In this document: positions 1 to 7,567 of the stretch, piece after piece | How the letters are laid out: each line of letters starts with the position of its first letter | Numbering within the stretch: position 1 is the first letter of the stretch | Assembly: GCA_029288615.1 (NCBI GenBank) | Contig: JARIGV010000015.1 | Span: forward strand, 1-37,593 | Direction: 5' to 3' | DNA length: 37,593 nucleotides | From: Candidatus Tayloriibacteriota bacterium | GTDB lineage: Bacteria; Patescibacteriota; Minisyncoccia; Phycocordibacterales; CAIRYW01 | The notes under the pieces: generated by a model | Databases searched by the model: none | Seen by the model: only the letters and a program-made list of their open reading frames with translations | What the model was told of the DNA's origin: nothing | Program-made: the position numbers and the translations under genes

Positions 1-4
1 GCCT

Positions 5-568
5 ATGGCGACGCGGCTTTTTTCGTATTACAATATTTATATGTTCTTAAATCCTAATCGAAATATTGAGCAAGCAGGTCTTTCAGAATCAATGACTGTT
101 GCCGATTTTGGCGCTGGTGCTGGATATTATGCGTTTGCAGCCGCGGCAAAAGTTGGAAACACGGGAAAAGTTTTTTGTATTGATATCAATGACGAGCTAC
201 TAGAGAAAGTTGCGCATGACGCAAGTGATCGAGGACTCAAAAATATTTCTATTATTCGCGCCGATCTTGAAAAAGAGAAGGCAAGTGGACTCGCTGATTC
301 ATCAATCGATCTCGTACTCATTGCAAACACCCTTTTTTCTGTCGGTAGAAAAGATCGCATCGCAGATGAGGCAAAAAGAATTCTTAAACCAAAAGGAAGA
401 GTGTTTCTTGTCGAATGGTCAGATAGTTTTGCAGGCATGGGCCCGCATCAAAAACATATTGTAAAAAAAGATCATGCACTTTCACTTTTTGAAAGAGCAG
501 GTTTTGTTCTCGATAAAGAAATCGATGCAGGGGACCACCACTACGGATTGATATTTAGAAAAAAATAA
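5..568 (+). CDS. Class I SAM-dependent methyltransferase
   Basis: Likely a soluble methyltransferase of the UbiE-like Rossmann fold; the substrate cannot be read from sequence. The glycine-rich SAM loop VADFGAGAGYY lies at residues 32-42, the acidic end of strand 2 (VFCIDIN) at about 56-62, and a later strand reads VFLVEWSD. At 187 aa it is short but complete for a minimal MTase domain. The start is uncertain: the frame is open to the window edge, and another ATG lies at position 41. No partner gene is obvious; the next gene begins 139 bases downstream with its own promoter-like sequence. Confidence 0.8.
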   Translation: MATRLFSYYNIYMFLNPNRNIEQAGLSESMTVADFGAGAGYYAFAAAAKVGNTGKVFCIDINDELLEKVAHDASDRGLKNISIIRADLEKEKASGLADSSIDLVLIANTLFSVGRKDRIADEAKRILKPKGRVFLVEWSDSFAGMGPHQKHIVKKDHALSLFERAGFVLDKEIDAGDHHYGLIFRKK

Positions 569-671
569 AAAAGAATACTTTTTTCTTACCGTCGCTTGCT
601 TAGATATATATGAAAGAGTCACATATGCATCTTTCGCTGCGCTAGGTAATAGAGCAATCCACATCTTTTCG

Positions 672-700
672 TTGGTGTTTCAAACAATCAGCCTTACAAT
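672..700 (+). promoter_or_regulatory. Promoter for the solute-binding-like gene
   Basis: A TTGGTG hexamer (672-677) lies 17 bases before TACAAT (695-700). The hexamer ends 7 bases before the ATG at 708, so transcription would begin at or next to the start codon, giving a leaderless or nearly leaderless mRNA. Confidence 0.5.
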
Positions 701-707
701 ATAGATA

Positions 708-2006
708 ATGTCAGCAACCCAATATGTCGTTCTCGGCTTTTTCATACTCTGCGCAATCGCAGGTGTGATTGTTTTTGCGACAATGGGAGGCTCTTCTGGT
801 GGTGGTTCACAGACTCTAGCTGTAACAATGTGGGGAACAATCCCTTCTACATATATTGAAAAAGCCGAAGAGGTTCTCAACTCTACAAAGCCCGGCACTA
901 TTGCTGTTACATATACACAGAAAGATCCTTCAACTTTTGATACAGACCTTACAGAGGCGCTTGCAGAAGGAAAAGGTCCAGATATTGTACTTCTTCCAAG
1001 CCCATTTCTTCTTCATGATCAAAATAAATTAGCTCTCATTCCTTGGAGCTATGTGTCTGAAAGCACATTTAAAAATACTTTTGCAGAGGCAGGAGAAGTC
1101 TTTCTTACAGACAAAGGTTCATATGCAATACCTTTTATCATTGATCCACTGGTGATGTATTGGAATCGCGATACATTTAATGCCGCATCGATCTCACTTC
1201 CTCCAGCAACATGGGATCAAGTGACAGCAGAAGCTCCAAAGTTTTCAGTTCTTGCGCCCGATAAGACTGTACTTAAAAGTGCTGTGCCATTTGGTGAATA
1301 TGCAAACGTTTCAAACGCAAAAAATATTCTTGCGGCACTTACTCTTGAAGCGGGTGGCAGAATGGTTGCGCGAAATGGAGCTGATGCGACAAATTATCTT
1401 CTTGAAATTCCTCAAAATAGTACAGTGCCTGCATTTGAATCTGCTGTGTCTTTTTATACTCAATTTGCCGATCCGTCGCAGACAACGTATTCATGGAATA
1501 GGTCACTTCCAAACTCCCAGGATGATTTCCTTTCAGGAAATTTGGCAATGTACTTTGGAATGGCGAGCGAGATTGGAAGTATTCGCGACAAAAATCCAAA
1601 TCTTAATTTTGATGTAACATCATTGCCACAAGTAAAGGGAGTCCCAACAAAAACAACATATGCAGATGTGTATGGTTTTGCAGTACTCGCAAATTCTAAG
1701 AATCAGCAGAATGCTGCAAATGCAATAATTCTTCTTGCCTCACAGCCTGTTATCAAAGCCGTGTCTGATCTTAGCGGTCTTCCTCCTGTGCGTCGTGATC
1801 TCCTTGCGACACTTCCAGGCACAGATTCAGGCGATGTTTTCTATAATTCTGCTCTCTGGTCAAAAGCATGGCTTGATCCAAGTCCGACTTTCTCTGCCGG
1901 AGTTTTCAAGACAATGATAGAATCTATTACATCAGGCCAGGCAAGAGTACAGGAAGCGACACGTATAGCAGGACAACAATTCGATGAATCACTTCGCTCA
2001 CAATAA
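708..2006 (+). CDS. Extracellular solute-binding protein, family 1-like
   Basis: Resembles the periplasmic or lipoprotein sugar-binding component of ABC importers. An N-terminal hydrophobic segment (about residues 6-26) is followed by a Gly/Ser linker and then a two-lobe binding fold; typical signals are LAVTMWGTIP, GPDIVLLPSPF, YAIPFIIDPLVMYWNRD and the late LSGLPPVRRD. There is no lipobox cysteine after the hydrophobic segment, so it is probably held by an uncleaved membrane helix. The 432 aa length is normal for the family. No permease or ATPase gene lies nearby. Its last 23 bases overlap the first pilin-like gene, suggesting translational coupling and a role on the same surface apparatus, though that is inference. 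Confidence 0.8.
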   Translation: MSATQYVVLGFFILCAIAGVIVFATMGGSSGGGSQTLAVTMWGTIPSTYIEKAEEVLNSTKPGTIAVTYTQKDPSTFDTDLTEALAEGKGPDIVLLPSPFLLHDQNKLALIPWSYVSESTFKNTFAEAGEVFLTDKGSYAIPFIIDPLVMYWNRDTFNAASISLPPATWDQVTAEAPKFSVLAPDKTVLKSAVPFGEYANVSNAKNILAALTLEAGGRMVARNGADATNYLLEIPQNSTVPAFESAVSFYTQFADPSQTTYSWNRSLPNSQDDFLSGNLAMYFGMASEIGSIRDKNPNLNFDVTSLPQVKGVPTKTTYADVYGFAVLANSKNQQNAANAIILLASQPVIKAVSDLSGLPPVRRDLLATLPGTDSGDVFYNSALWSKAWLDPSPTFSAGVFKTMIESITSGQARVQEATRIAGQQFDESLRSQ

Positions 2007-2469
2007 AACACGACGAATACAGAAAATCTTTGCTTTTGTTATTTCTTTTGTTTTTATTTTTTTGATTGCTGTACCGGCATTTGCACAAAGCGGTAGTTAT
2101 AAAGATGCAAGTAATCCTGGCTTTCATCTTGTTCCAGATTGCCCGACAGTAAGCAGGGGAAATGCTTCTGTAAAGGAATGTGGATGGGATCAGATACTTG
2201 AGCTCGTTCGTAATCTTATGGCATTTATGCTTTTCTTTTCAGCCGCTTTTGCTACTCTCGCATTTGCATATGCAGGTTTTCTTTACCTTACAGCCTTTGG
2301 ACAAGCAGGGGAGATTGAAAAGGCACATGGAATTTTCACAAAAGTTCTCATTGGTTTTATTTTTGTATTTTTAGGCTGGCTCATTATCGCGACAATCTTG
2401 AAGACACTCGGTGTAAATGATGCATTCAGTCTTGTTAACTTCGGCAGTGTATCGACATTTTCTAATTAA
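1984..2469 (+). CDS. T4SS-pilin-like membrane protein 1 of 7
   Basis: A small secreted or inner-membrane protein of the VirB2/TrbC-like (T4SS pilin) type. It has a basic N-terminus (NKTRRIQK), a signal-peptide core ending near AFAQ at about residue 35, a short extracytoplasmic segment with two cysteines, and then two hydrophobic helices. Between them is a charged loop (GQAGEIEKAHG) that is a diverged form of the GDNEEKR loop seen in its neighbours. At 161 aa it is the longest of the set. It starts inside the end of the solute-binding gene (23-base overlap) and is followed closely by pilin-like gene 2. Confidence 0.7.
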   Translation: MNHFAHNKTRRIQKIFAFVISFVFIFLIAVPAFAQSGSYKDASNPGFHLVPDCPTVSRGNASVKECGWDQILELVRNLMAFMLFFSAAFATLAFAYAGFLYLTAFGQAGEIEKAHGIFTKVLIGFIFVFLGWLIIATILKTLGVNDAFSLVNFGSVSTFSN

Positions 2470-2492
2470 TATTGATGAGGTATAATTTTTTT

Positions 2493-2843
2493 ATGAATAC
2501 TTTCAAGAAAATTACAGTAACAGTCGTTTCCTGGTGTGCCATTACCTCTATTGCTCTTGCTCAATATAGTAATGGAAAACTTGATAATCCAATTCCTGGA
2601 ACAACAAATCTTAATGCCTTTTTCTCAAGCATTACCACAATTGCAATTGAGCTTGGAACGATCGTTGCGGGACTCGCTATCATGTACGGCGGTTTCCTTT
2701 ATGTAACAGCACAAGGTGACGAGGAGAAACTTCACAAAGCGCAAAACACTATTACATGGGCACTTGTTGGTACTGCTATTCTCCTTGGTGCACGAGTAAT
2801 CTTTCTTGCGATACAAGGAACCGTCCAATCTTTAGGTCAATAA
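2493..2843 (+). CDS. T4SS-pilin-like membrane protein 2 of 7
   Basis: A 116-aa pilin-like protein with an N-terminal signal peptide (cleavage probably at ALAQ) and two membrane helices separated by AQGDEEKLHKAQ, the family loop. I chose the ATG at 2493 because it gives a clean basic n-region (MNTFKK); in-frame TTG and ATG codons at 2472 and 2475 would add seven residues. A GAGG sequence at about 2477-2480 could be a distant ribosome site, and TATAAT at 2481-2486 ends 6 bases before this ATG, so an internal leaderless start is possible. Confidence 0.7.
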   Translation: MNTFKKITVTVVSWCAITSIALAQYSNGKLDNPIPGTTNLNAFFSSITTIAIELGTIVAGLAIMYGGFLYVTAQGDEEKLHKAQNTITWALVGTAILLGARVIFLAIQGTVQSLGQ

Positions 2844-2853
2844 TTAATAATTT

Positions 2854-3294
2854 ATGTTCAAAAAATATTTTGTCTCCCTCGCGCTTCTTGCTCTCCTCGT
2901 GCTTCCTATAGTAACTTTTGCTAGCACTGCTGATAACACGCTTCAAGGGCCAACACAAAGTGGCGCAACATTAGACTCAACGACATCAGGTGGTTGCCAG
3001 CAGCCTCATACAATAAACGATATTTTTACATATGCTATTTGTATTATTAACGGCTCAATCATTCCATTCCTCATCGGTCTTGCGGTAGTGCTCTTTATGG
3101 CCGGAGTTGTGCGTTACGTAGCAGCTGGAGATAATGAAGAAAAAAGACAAGGAGGCCGTGATCTTATGATCTTCGGTATTATCGCGCTCTTTGTGATGGT
3201 GTCTGTCTGGGGATTTGTAAAAATCCTTCATACAACATTTTTTGCAGATTCACCATTCCAGGTAAACAATAACTCACCAATCCAATCACACTAA
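2854..3294 (+). CDS. T4SS-pilin-like membrane protein 3 of 7
   Basis: A 146-aa pilin-like protein. It has a signal peptide ending near TFAS, and a Thr/Ser/Gly-rich mature N-terminus holding two cysteines (GGCQQPH and AICIIN) that could form a disulfide. Two helices flank the loop AAGDNEEKRQGGRD, and the second helix carries VMVSVWGFVKIL, shared almost word for word with genes 4 and 6. It follows gene 2 by 10 bases and gene 4 by 2 bases, so it is probably co-transcribed with both. Confidence 0.75.
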   Translation: MFKKYFVSLALLALLVLPIVTFASTADNTLQGPTQSGATLDSTTSGGCQQPHTINDIFTYAICIINGSIIPFLIGLAVVLFMAGVVRYVAAGDNEEKRQGGRDLMIFGIIALFVMVSVWGFVKILHTTFFADSPFQVNNNSPIQSH

Positions 3295-3296
3295 AA

Positions 3297-3689
3297 ATGG
3301 TTAGAAAAATATCTATCGTATCTTCACTATTTTTATTGTCAGCATTTATTGCAAATGCTGCGGTATCAGTTCCGGCGGAAGTTAATCCAAACGGCAATGG
3401 TACACCAAATACCATTAATGAAATTTTCCAGTCATTTGCACTTGGTAACCAGTCTGGTTTCTTTCCAGTCATTATTCTCGTTGGACTCGTAACGTTTTTG
3501 GTAGGGGTTATTGGTTTCATTAGTGCTGGGGACAATGAAGAAAAAAGAGCACAGGGACGATCTGTAATGATATTTGGAATTATTGTACTTTTTGTGATGG
3601 TTTCATTTTGGGGGTTTGTAAAAATTCTGACGCAAACTTTCTTCGGAAAAAACCCAGCAATGCAAGATTATCTTCCTCCACTTAAATAA
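3297..3689 (+). CDS. T4SS-pilin-like membrane protein 4 of 7
   Basis: A 130-aa pilin-like protein. It has a signal peptide (cleavage near ANAA), a short mature N-terminus without cysteines, two helices, the loop SAGDNEEKRAQGRS, and a second helix with VMVSFWGFVKIL. It is closely related to genes 3 and 6, consistent with local duplication. Its stop and the next start share a base (TAATG at 3687-3691), the tightest coupling in the cluster. Confidence 0.75.
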   Translation: MVRKISIVSSLFLLSAFIANAAVSVPAEVNPNGNGTPNTINEIFQSFALGNQSGFFPVIILVGLVTFLVGVIGFISAGDNEEKRAQGRSVMIFGIIVLFVMVSFWGFVKILTQTFFGKNPAMQDYLPPLK

Positions 3690-4108
3690 TGAAAAATTTT
3701 TTCAAAAATAAAAGAATAATTTCAACTCTACTTTTTCTTTTTCCTGTATTGGTTAATGCTGATACGACACTTGGTGCTGGTGGTGTAGCTCAGCCACATA
3801 ATTTTAAGGATATTATTTGTACGATCGCAAAATTTGCGCTCTCATTTATTCCTTATCTTATTATTATTGCAGCGGGATCATTTCTTATGGGTCTCGTTGG
3901 GTATATTTCAAGTGGTGACAATGAAGAAAAAAGAGTGGAAGGAACAAAACTGATGACCTATGGTGTGATTGGATTTTTCTTTATGGTGTCAGTGTGGGGA
4001 ATTCTTAATATTTTTACATCAAGTTTTGGAATTTCAGTTGGTGTGCCGCAGTTTAAAGAGACCAATGGTGGAGGATGTGGGGCAGACGTCAATAAACCAC
4101 TTCAATAA
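3689..4108 (+). CDS. T4SS-pilin-like membrane protein 5 of 7
   Basis: A 139-aa pilin-like protein with a lysine-rich n-region (KNFFKNKR) and a signal peptide ending near VNADT. Two helices surround the loop SSGDNEEKRVEGTK, followed by VSVWGILNIF. Cysteines occur early in the mature part (DIICTIAKF) and near the C-terminus (GGGCGADVN). Its ATG overlaps the stop of gene 4 by one base. A 104-base gap with its own promoter-like sequence separates it from gene 6, so it probably ends the first pilin transcript. Confidence 0.75.
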   Translation: MKNFFKNKRIISTLLFLFPVLVNADTTLGAGGVAQPHNFKDIICTIAKFALSFIPYLIIIAAGSFLMGLVGYISSGDNEEKRVEGTKLMTYGVIGFFFMVSVWGILNIFTSSFGISVGVPQFKETNGGGCGADVNKPLQ

Positions 4109-4148
4109 TCTATCCACATATTATTGTAGCGCTTGTTGCTTTTCATTG

Positions 4149-4180
4149 TATAATTAATGAAAAGCAAAAGGTCGCTTTTT
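4149..4180 (+). promoter_or_regulatory. Internal promoter and leader hairpin before pilin gene 6
   Basis: TATAAT lies at 4149-4154; no good -35 match is visible. The expected start near 4161 is followed by a small hairpin (AAAAGC ... GCTTTT, about 4160-4180) and an AT-rich leader to the ATG at 4213. This would let gene 6 be expressed independently of genes 1-5. Confidence 0.4.
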
Positions 4181-4212
4181 AAAGCCTTAGTTTATAAATT
4201 ATTAAATTAGAG

Positions 4213-4575
4213 ATGAAAAAAATTATTACAGCAGGTGCTGCGTTCCTACTTCCGGCCCTTGCATTCGCTCAGACAAACTTTACGAGCTTCGCAGCATCAA
4301 TTGATAGCATCAACCGCATCATCAATGCGCTCATTCCGCTCGTTATCGGTATCGCAGTTCTTCTTTTCCTTATCGGTATCCTTCAGTATGTGACTGCAGG
4401 TGGTGATGAAGAGAAGCGAGCGGCAGCCCGAGGAATGATTATCTTCGGAATCATCGCGCTTTTCGTGATGGTAACTGTATGGGGATTTGTTCGAATTCTT
4501 GCAAACACTTTCTTTGCAGGACAGGACTACACGCTTCCACCAGGTGCTCCACAGGCTCCAGCTACTCGTCTCTAA
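4213..4575 (+). CDS. T4SS-pilin-like membrane protein 6 of 7 (possible major pilin)
   Basis: A 120-aa pilin-like protein with a classic signal peptide ending ALAFAQ (about residue 20), a short Asn/Ser-rich mature N-terminus, two helices around the loop TAGGDEEKRAAARG, and VMVTVWGFVRIL. Its codons look more biased than those of its neighbours (frequent ATC, CGC, CTT), and it has its own promoter-like -10 upstream. Both hint that it is the abundant subunit, which is inference. A Pro-rich tail (LPPGAPQAPA) ends the protein. Confidence 0.75.
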   Translation: MKKIITAGAAFLLPALAFAQTNFTSFAASIDSINRIINALIPLVIGIAVLLFLIGILQYVTAGGDEEKRAAARGMIIFGIIALFVMVTVWGFVRILANTFFAGQDYTLPPGAPQAPATRL

Positions 4576-4599
4576 TTTCGTTTAATTTACCTTTGACAT

Positions 4600-4893
4600 A
4601 TGAATAATGCAGCAACAAGTCTTATCCTTAAGATAAACGGTGCCATTGTGAACCCGCTCATTATTCTTATGTTTGCATTTGCCTTGGTCGCATTCCTTTG
4701 GGGAGTGCGAGGATATATTACAAACGCTGATGATCATGAAGCAAGACAGAAAGGATCTGAGCACATGATGTGGGGAATTATCGGAATGTCACTCATGGTA
4801 ATGGCTTTCTCGATAGAAAAGATTGTCATCAATACATTTGGTTTCGGAAATGACTCAGTAACAAATCAAGCAATACAACAGGTACTCAAATAA
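4600..4893 (+). CDS. T4SS-pilin-like membrane protein 7 of 7 (no signal peptide)
   Basis: A 97-aa protein with the same two-helix core but no cleavable signal peptide. The first helix (NPLIILMFAFALVAFLWGV) starts near residue 17, the loop is ADDHEARQKGSEH in place of GDEEKR, and the second helix (MMWGIIGMSLMVMAFSIEKIV) follows. Its shorter length and diverged loop suggest a minor or assembly component rather than a structural duplicate. It is the last gene before a strong terminator. Confidence 0.65.
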   Translation: MNNAATSLILKINGAIVNPLIILMFAFALVAFLWGVRGYITNADDHEARQKGSEHMMWGIIGMSLMVMAFSIEKIVINTFGFGNDSVTNQAIQQVLK

Positions 4894-4898
4894 AAAAC

Positions 4899-4937
4899 AA
4901 AAAGCCCGGCTGCCTAAGGCAGCCGGGCTTTTTGTTT
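4899..4937 (+). terminator. Rho-independent terminator of the pilin cluster
   Basis: A 12-base-pair GC-rich stem (AGCCCGGCTGCC / GGCAGCCGGGCT) with a three-base loop, A-rich before and TTTTTGTTTT after. It could also act on the opposite strand. Confidence 0.9.
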
Positions 4938-4950
4938 TCCAATTTCATAT

Positions 4951-4988
4951 ATAAAAAATTCGGGCGCGCATTTTATTGCGTCGCCCGA
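4951..4988 (-). terminator. Terminator of the SPFH/His-rich unit
   Basis: The stem TCGGGCG-CGCA pairs with TGCG-T-CGCCCGA (one bulge). Read on the minus strand it is followed by ATTTTTTATA, which fits a terminator for the gene ending at 5020. Confidence 0.7.
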
Positions 4989-5019
4989 TGTTTATGTTTC
5001 AGCTCACAACTCTCTTGGC

Positions 5020-5733
5020 CTAGTCGACTCGATTAAGCTCGAACTCCTTGACCTTCCAGGTCTTGGTGCTCGGGTCTTCACCCTCTAGCTTGCCTACGAT
5101 GATGGTATCGGTTACGGTCTGCGGTATAAAATCACCGTAGATCTTTTTACCAACACCATTGATGCACACCCAGCCGCTTTGGTTTGTCGACGGGTCCCAT
5201 GTTGCGATAATGTCACCACCGAGCTCGCTGCTGTACCACCGAAGTGTGACAGCGTGACTCAGTGGATTCGTCTCGCGATGGATCCCTCTTGCGACACCTT
5301 TTTGCCAGTTGCCATACGGTTCACGGATCGATAATACCCACTCATGACTATCTGGGTTTTTCTTGGCTTCATCAGCCAAGATATTGCCTTTCATGAAGAT
5401 CCCGCCGAGTCCCGTAAAAAACAGGACGAACGGAAGGATAAACAGTAAGACTAGTGCCCAGATGAGAACGAACCGCCACCACACTTTTGGTTTCGGCTCG
5501 TCGTGTCCATGTCCATGATCACCGCCGTGTGCGCCTTCTTCGTGGTTGTCACCGTGGTCGTTGTCCTCGTCGCCATGTGCGGCCTCTGCTGTTGTGGCAG
5601 GTTCCGGCGTATGGTGCGGGTGGTGATGATGCTCTGCTTGCACTTCTCTCCGTCGCGTTCTCTTAGCGACAAGGAAGATTGTGGCAAGCAGTGCCAACGC
5701 AATGTAAGTAATAGAAAGGTAATGTTCGTTCAT
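5020..5733 (-). CDS. His/Asp-rich two-helix membrane protein
   Basis: A 237-aa protein I do not recognise. It has an N-terminal helix (about residues 5-23), then a strongly His/Asp/Glu-rich stretch (about 34-80, including HHHHPHH and GHGHDE) that looks like a metal-binding or metal-sensing loop. A second long helix (about 87-112) and a roughly 120-residue soluble domain without cysteine clusters follow. An AAGGTG ribosome site (5741-5746 on +) lies 7 bases before the ATG, and the gene follows the SPFH gene by 17 bases, so they form one operon. G+C is clearly higher than in the surrounding genes. Confidence 0.75.
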   Translation of the reverse strand: MNEHYLSITYIALALLATIFLVAKRTRRREVQAEHHHHPHHTPEPATTAEAAHGDEDNDHGDNHEEGAHGGDHGHGHDEPKPKVWWRFVLIWALVLLFILPFVLFFTGLGGIFMKGNILADEAKKNPDSHEWVLSIREPYGNWQKGVARGIHRETNPLSHAVTLRWYSSELGGDIIATWDPSTNQSGWVCINGVGKKIYGDFIPQTVTDTIIVGKLEGEDPSTKTWKVKEFELNRVD

Positions 5734-5750
5734 AGCATTTCACCTTTCCA

Positions 5751-7265
5751 TCACCGACTTGATTGGCTGCTACCACTCCCAGAACTCGACTGAGTTGGTT
5801 TGTCTTTCTCGACGTAAGCCAGCAGTCCCCTTGGAAGGGCGGCTATTGGACTGTCAGAAAGACTTACCACAGCAACTCCTTCCGGCTTTCCTTCGACTAG
5901 CGCGAGCCGATCCTTGAGCACTTTGTTTTTGGCACCGCCTTCTTTGGCGATCTTGTCAGCGGACGCTTCGTTCTCGAGTCTCTTCTTTTCCAGGTCGGCT
6001 TGAGCATTGGTGATCGTCTCAGTCTTCCTGGCTTCGGCGAGCTTGTTTTTGGCTTCCTGTTCCGCTCGTTGGAGCTCTACTTCGCCGATCGGAGTGTTCT
6101 CGAGGATGATGTCGATGATCGAGAGCATCGTGCCCGGCACAAGGCCGAACTCGATGAGCTCTTCAGCAGCAGCTTCTTCCTGACGCTCCGTAAAGCGCTT
6201 AAGGCGAAGTTGTTCCACCGTCCGGTCCGAGCACACTGTCCTCGTCGCTGTTTCAAGGCGGCCGAGAATCTGTTCATCGGTAGATTGCTCCGTGAAGAAG
6301 ATGCGGAAGAAATCAACCCAGACAACGTTTTGAGCTTCTGCTTTGACATTGATCTGAGCTGTGCCGTCATCATCTTCGCCAGAGATGTCTACTCCTTCGA
6401 CCGTGATGATCGGGGAGCGAACAATCTGGACGTAGTACGAGCCCTTGCCGAGATCCGACTTGAGGATTTTCACGAACGGGTTCCACGAGAGCCATTGCCA
6501 GCCGGTGAGAGAGTAGAGTATACCCTCGCATCGGCGGATGTTTTTCGTGTCCTTGATCACTTTTTCCCATTTATCGAGATACTTGAGGGCCTTTTTCTTC
6601 ACATCCTCACGGAGACGTTTCTCTTCGTTTCCGCTGTCGTCGGTTGGTGTCCAGTCGTTGAAGTCTTGGACTCGAGCTCGCTCGTTGCTGATGAACTCGA
6701 TAATCTTCTGACGATCCTCTTCGTGGAGGAGGTAGTGGAGGAGTTTTTTTCCTTTCACCACCGCTGATACGTAGCCCGTTTCAAGGGAGACCGCGAAGCG
6801 AGGCTTCACGAGGTCGAAGTACCAGAAGATCACACAGATCAAGAGGATCGTCACAGCCACTACGCCACGTTCATAACTGTTGCCAGTCAGGAACATTTCG
6901 GTAAAGACCGCGAAGATCAGCAGTCCGACGAAAATCTGCACAATCGATCGGAAGATCGAGCTGACAGATTGACTGACAGAAGCCGCTGTTTCCTTTGCTG
7001 AGGAGAAGCTCCGTACGGACCACCCTGAGATTGTGCCCCAGGAGGCAATGATGCCACGGCTGATCCAGTATAGGATCAAGCCGATGACAACAATGCCAAT
7101 AACGTGTGGCCAGTAGGTGTTGAGATGCAGCGCGTACCACGCGCTGGAGATGCCGCCCCAGATAGGGGTGTGAAACTTGATGACTATCGCAATGATTGCG
7201 AGGCCAAGCACAGTGTTCACGATCCAAAGCCAGTTGGCTCGGATCCAGTTGAGGAATTTATCCAT
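5751..7265 (-). CDS. SPFH/band-7 domain membrane protein (flotillin-stomatin-like)
   Basis: A 504-aa membrane scaffold-like protein. Four hydrophobic helices (about residues 8-30, 46-66, 97-117 and 124-146) precede an SPFH/band-7 domain (about 150-400; for example FAVSLETGYVSAVVKGKK and TATRTVCSDRTVEQL). An Ala/Glu/Lys coiled coil (ELQRAEQEAKNKLAEARK) and a Ser/Gly-rich tail follow. Stomatin and prohibitin proteins usually have one hairpin or helix, so the four-helix N-terminus is unusual. It leads a two-gene unit with the His-rich protein and ends with TGA. G+C is far above neighbouring genes (36 of 60 bases at 6121-6180). Confidence 0.85.
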   Translation of the reverse strand: MDKFLNWIRANWLWIVNTVLGLAIIAIVIKFHTPIWGGISSAWYALHLNTYWPHVIGIVVIGLILYWISRGIIASWGTISGWSVRSFSSAKETAASVSQSVSSIFRSIVQIFVGLLIFAVFTEMFLTGNSYERGVVAVTILLICVIFWYFDLVKPRFAVSLETGYVSAVVKGKKLLHYLLHEEDRQKIIEFISNERARVQDFNDWTPTDDSGNEEKRLREDVKKKALKYLDKWEKVIKDTKNIRRCEGILYSLTGWQWLSWNPFVKILKSDLGKGSYYVQIVRSPIITVEGVDISGEDDDGTAQINVKAEAQNVVWVDFFRIFFTEQSTDEQILGRLETATRTVCSDRTVEQLRLKRFTERQEEAAAEELIEFGLVPGTMLSIIDIILENTPIGEVELQRAEQEAKNKLAEARKTETITNAQADLEKKRLENEASADKIAKEGGAKNKVLKDRLALVEGKPEGVAVVSLSDSPIAALPRGLLAYVEKDKPTQSSSGSGSSQSSR

Positions 7266-7283
7266 CAGTGTTTTTTTTGTTGT

Positions 7284-7348
7284 GAGCTGTCAATGTGCTC
7301 GAATTTCCCACGGAACTTCCGTGGGTATTTCGAACCCACGAACAGCTC
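7284..7348 (-). promoter_or_regulatory. Folded 5' leader of the SPFH operon
   Basis: An outer stem GAGCTGT (7284-7290) / ACAGCTC (7342-7348) encloses TCGAA (7299-7303) / TTCGA (7329-7333) and the hairpin CCCACGG / CCGTGGG (7307-7313 / 7319-7325). An alternative pairing GTGGG (7321-7325) / CCCAC (7335-7339) competes with the inner hairpin. The element lies between the promoter and the ATG, so it may be a regulatory leader. No known riboswitch class is recognised. Confidence 0.55.
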
Positions 7349-7365
7349 TAGGTTTAACTAGTACT

Positions 7366-7393
7366 ATTATATCATATTTATAAGAAAAGTCAA
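7366..7393 (-). promoter_or_regulatory. Promoter of the SPFH operon
   Basis: On the minus strand TTGACT (7388-7393) is separated by 16 bases from a perfect TATAAT (7366-7371). Transcription would start near 7359, just upstream of the folded leader. Confidence 0.8.
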
Positions 7394-7452
7394 ATATAAA
7401 AACGCAAGAAAAAGGCCTAGCTAAGCCATAATATAGTAGTTTGACAGTAAGG

Positions 7453-7534
7453 TGGGCGAGAAGGGACTCGAACCCTTAACCCTTACGGGACCAGTTCCTA
7501 AGACTGGCGCGTATACCAATTCCGCCACTCGCCC
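7453..7534 (-). tRNA. tRNA-Leu (anticodon TAG)
   Basis: A class II tRNA with a long variable arm. The acceptor GGGCGAG pairs with CTCGCCC, the anticodon stem is CCAGT / ACTGG with loop CTTAGGA, and the T-arm is GGGTTCGAGTCCC. The CCA end is not fully encoded (ACC then T). It lies 33 bases downstream of tRNA-Lys on the same strand; the spacer holds a short palindrome (AAATTTAC / GTAAATTT, 7547-7565). Confidence 0.95.
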
Positions 7535-7567
7535 GAAATTTTTATAAAATTTACAGTGTAAATTTTG

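Noticed and set aside
1984-4893. Type IV pilus (PilA-type) pilins
   Set aside because: They lack the prepilin motif with Phe/Glu after a short leader and have two helices with a charged loop, which fits VirB2/TrbC-like proteins better.
6000-6767. A 255-codon plus-strand frame opposite the SPFH gene
   Set aside because: It is a mirror of the GC-rich SPFH reading frame; the SPFH gene has domains, a promoter and an operon partner, and this frame has none.
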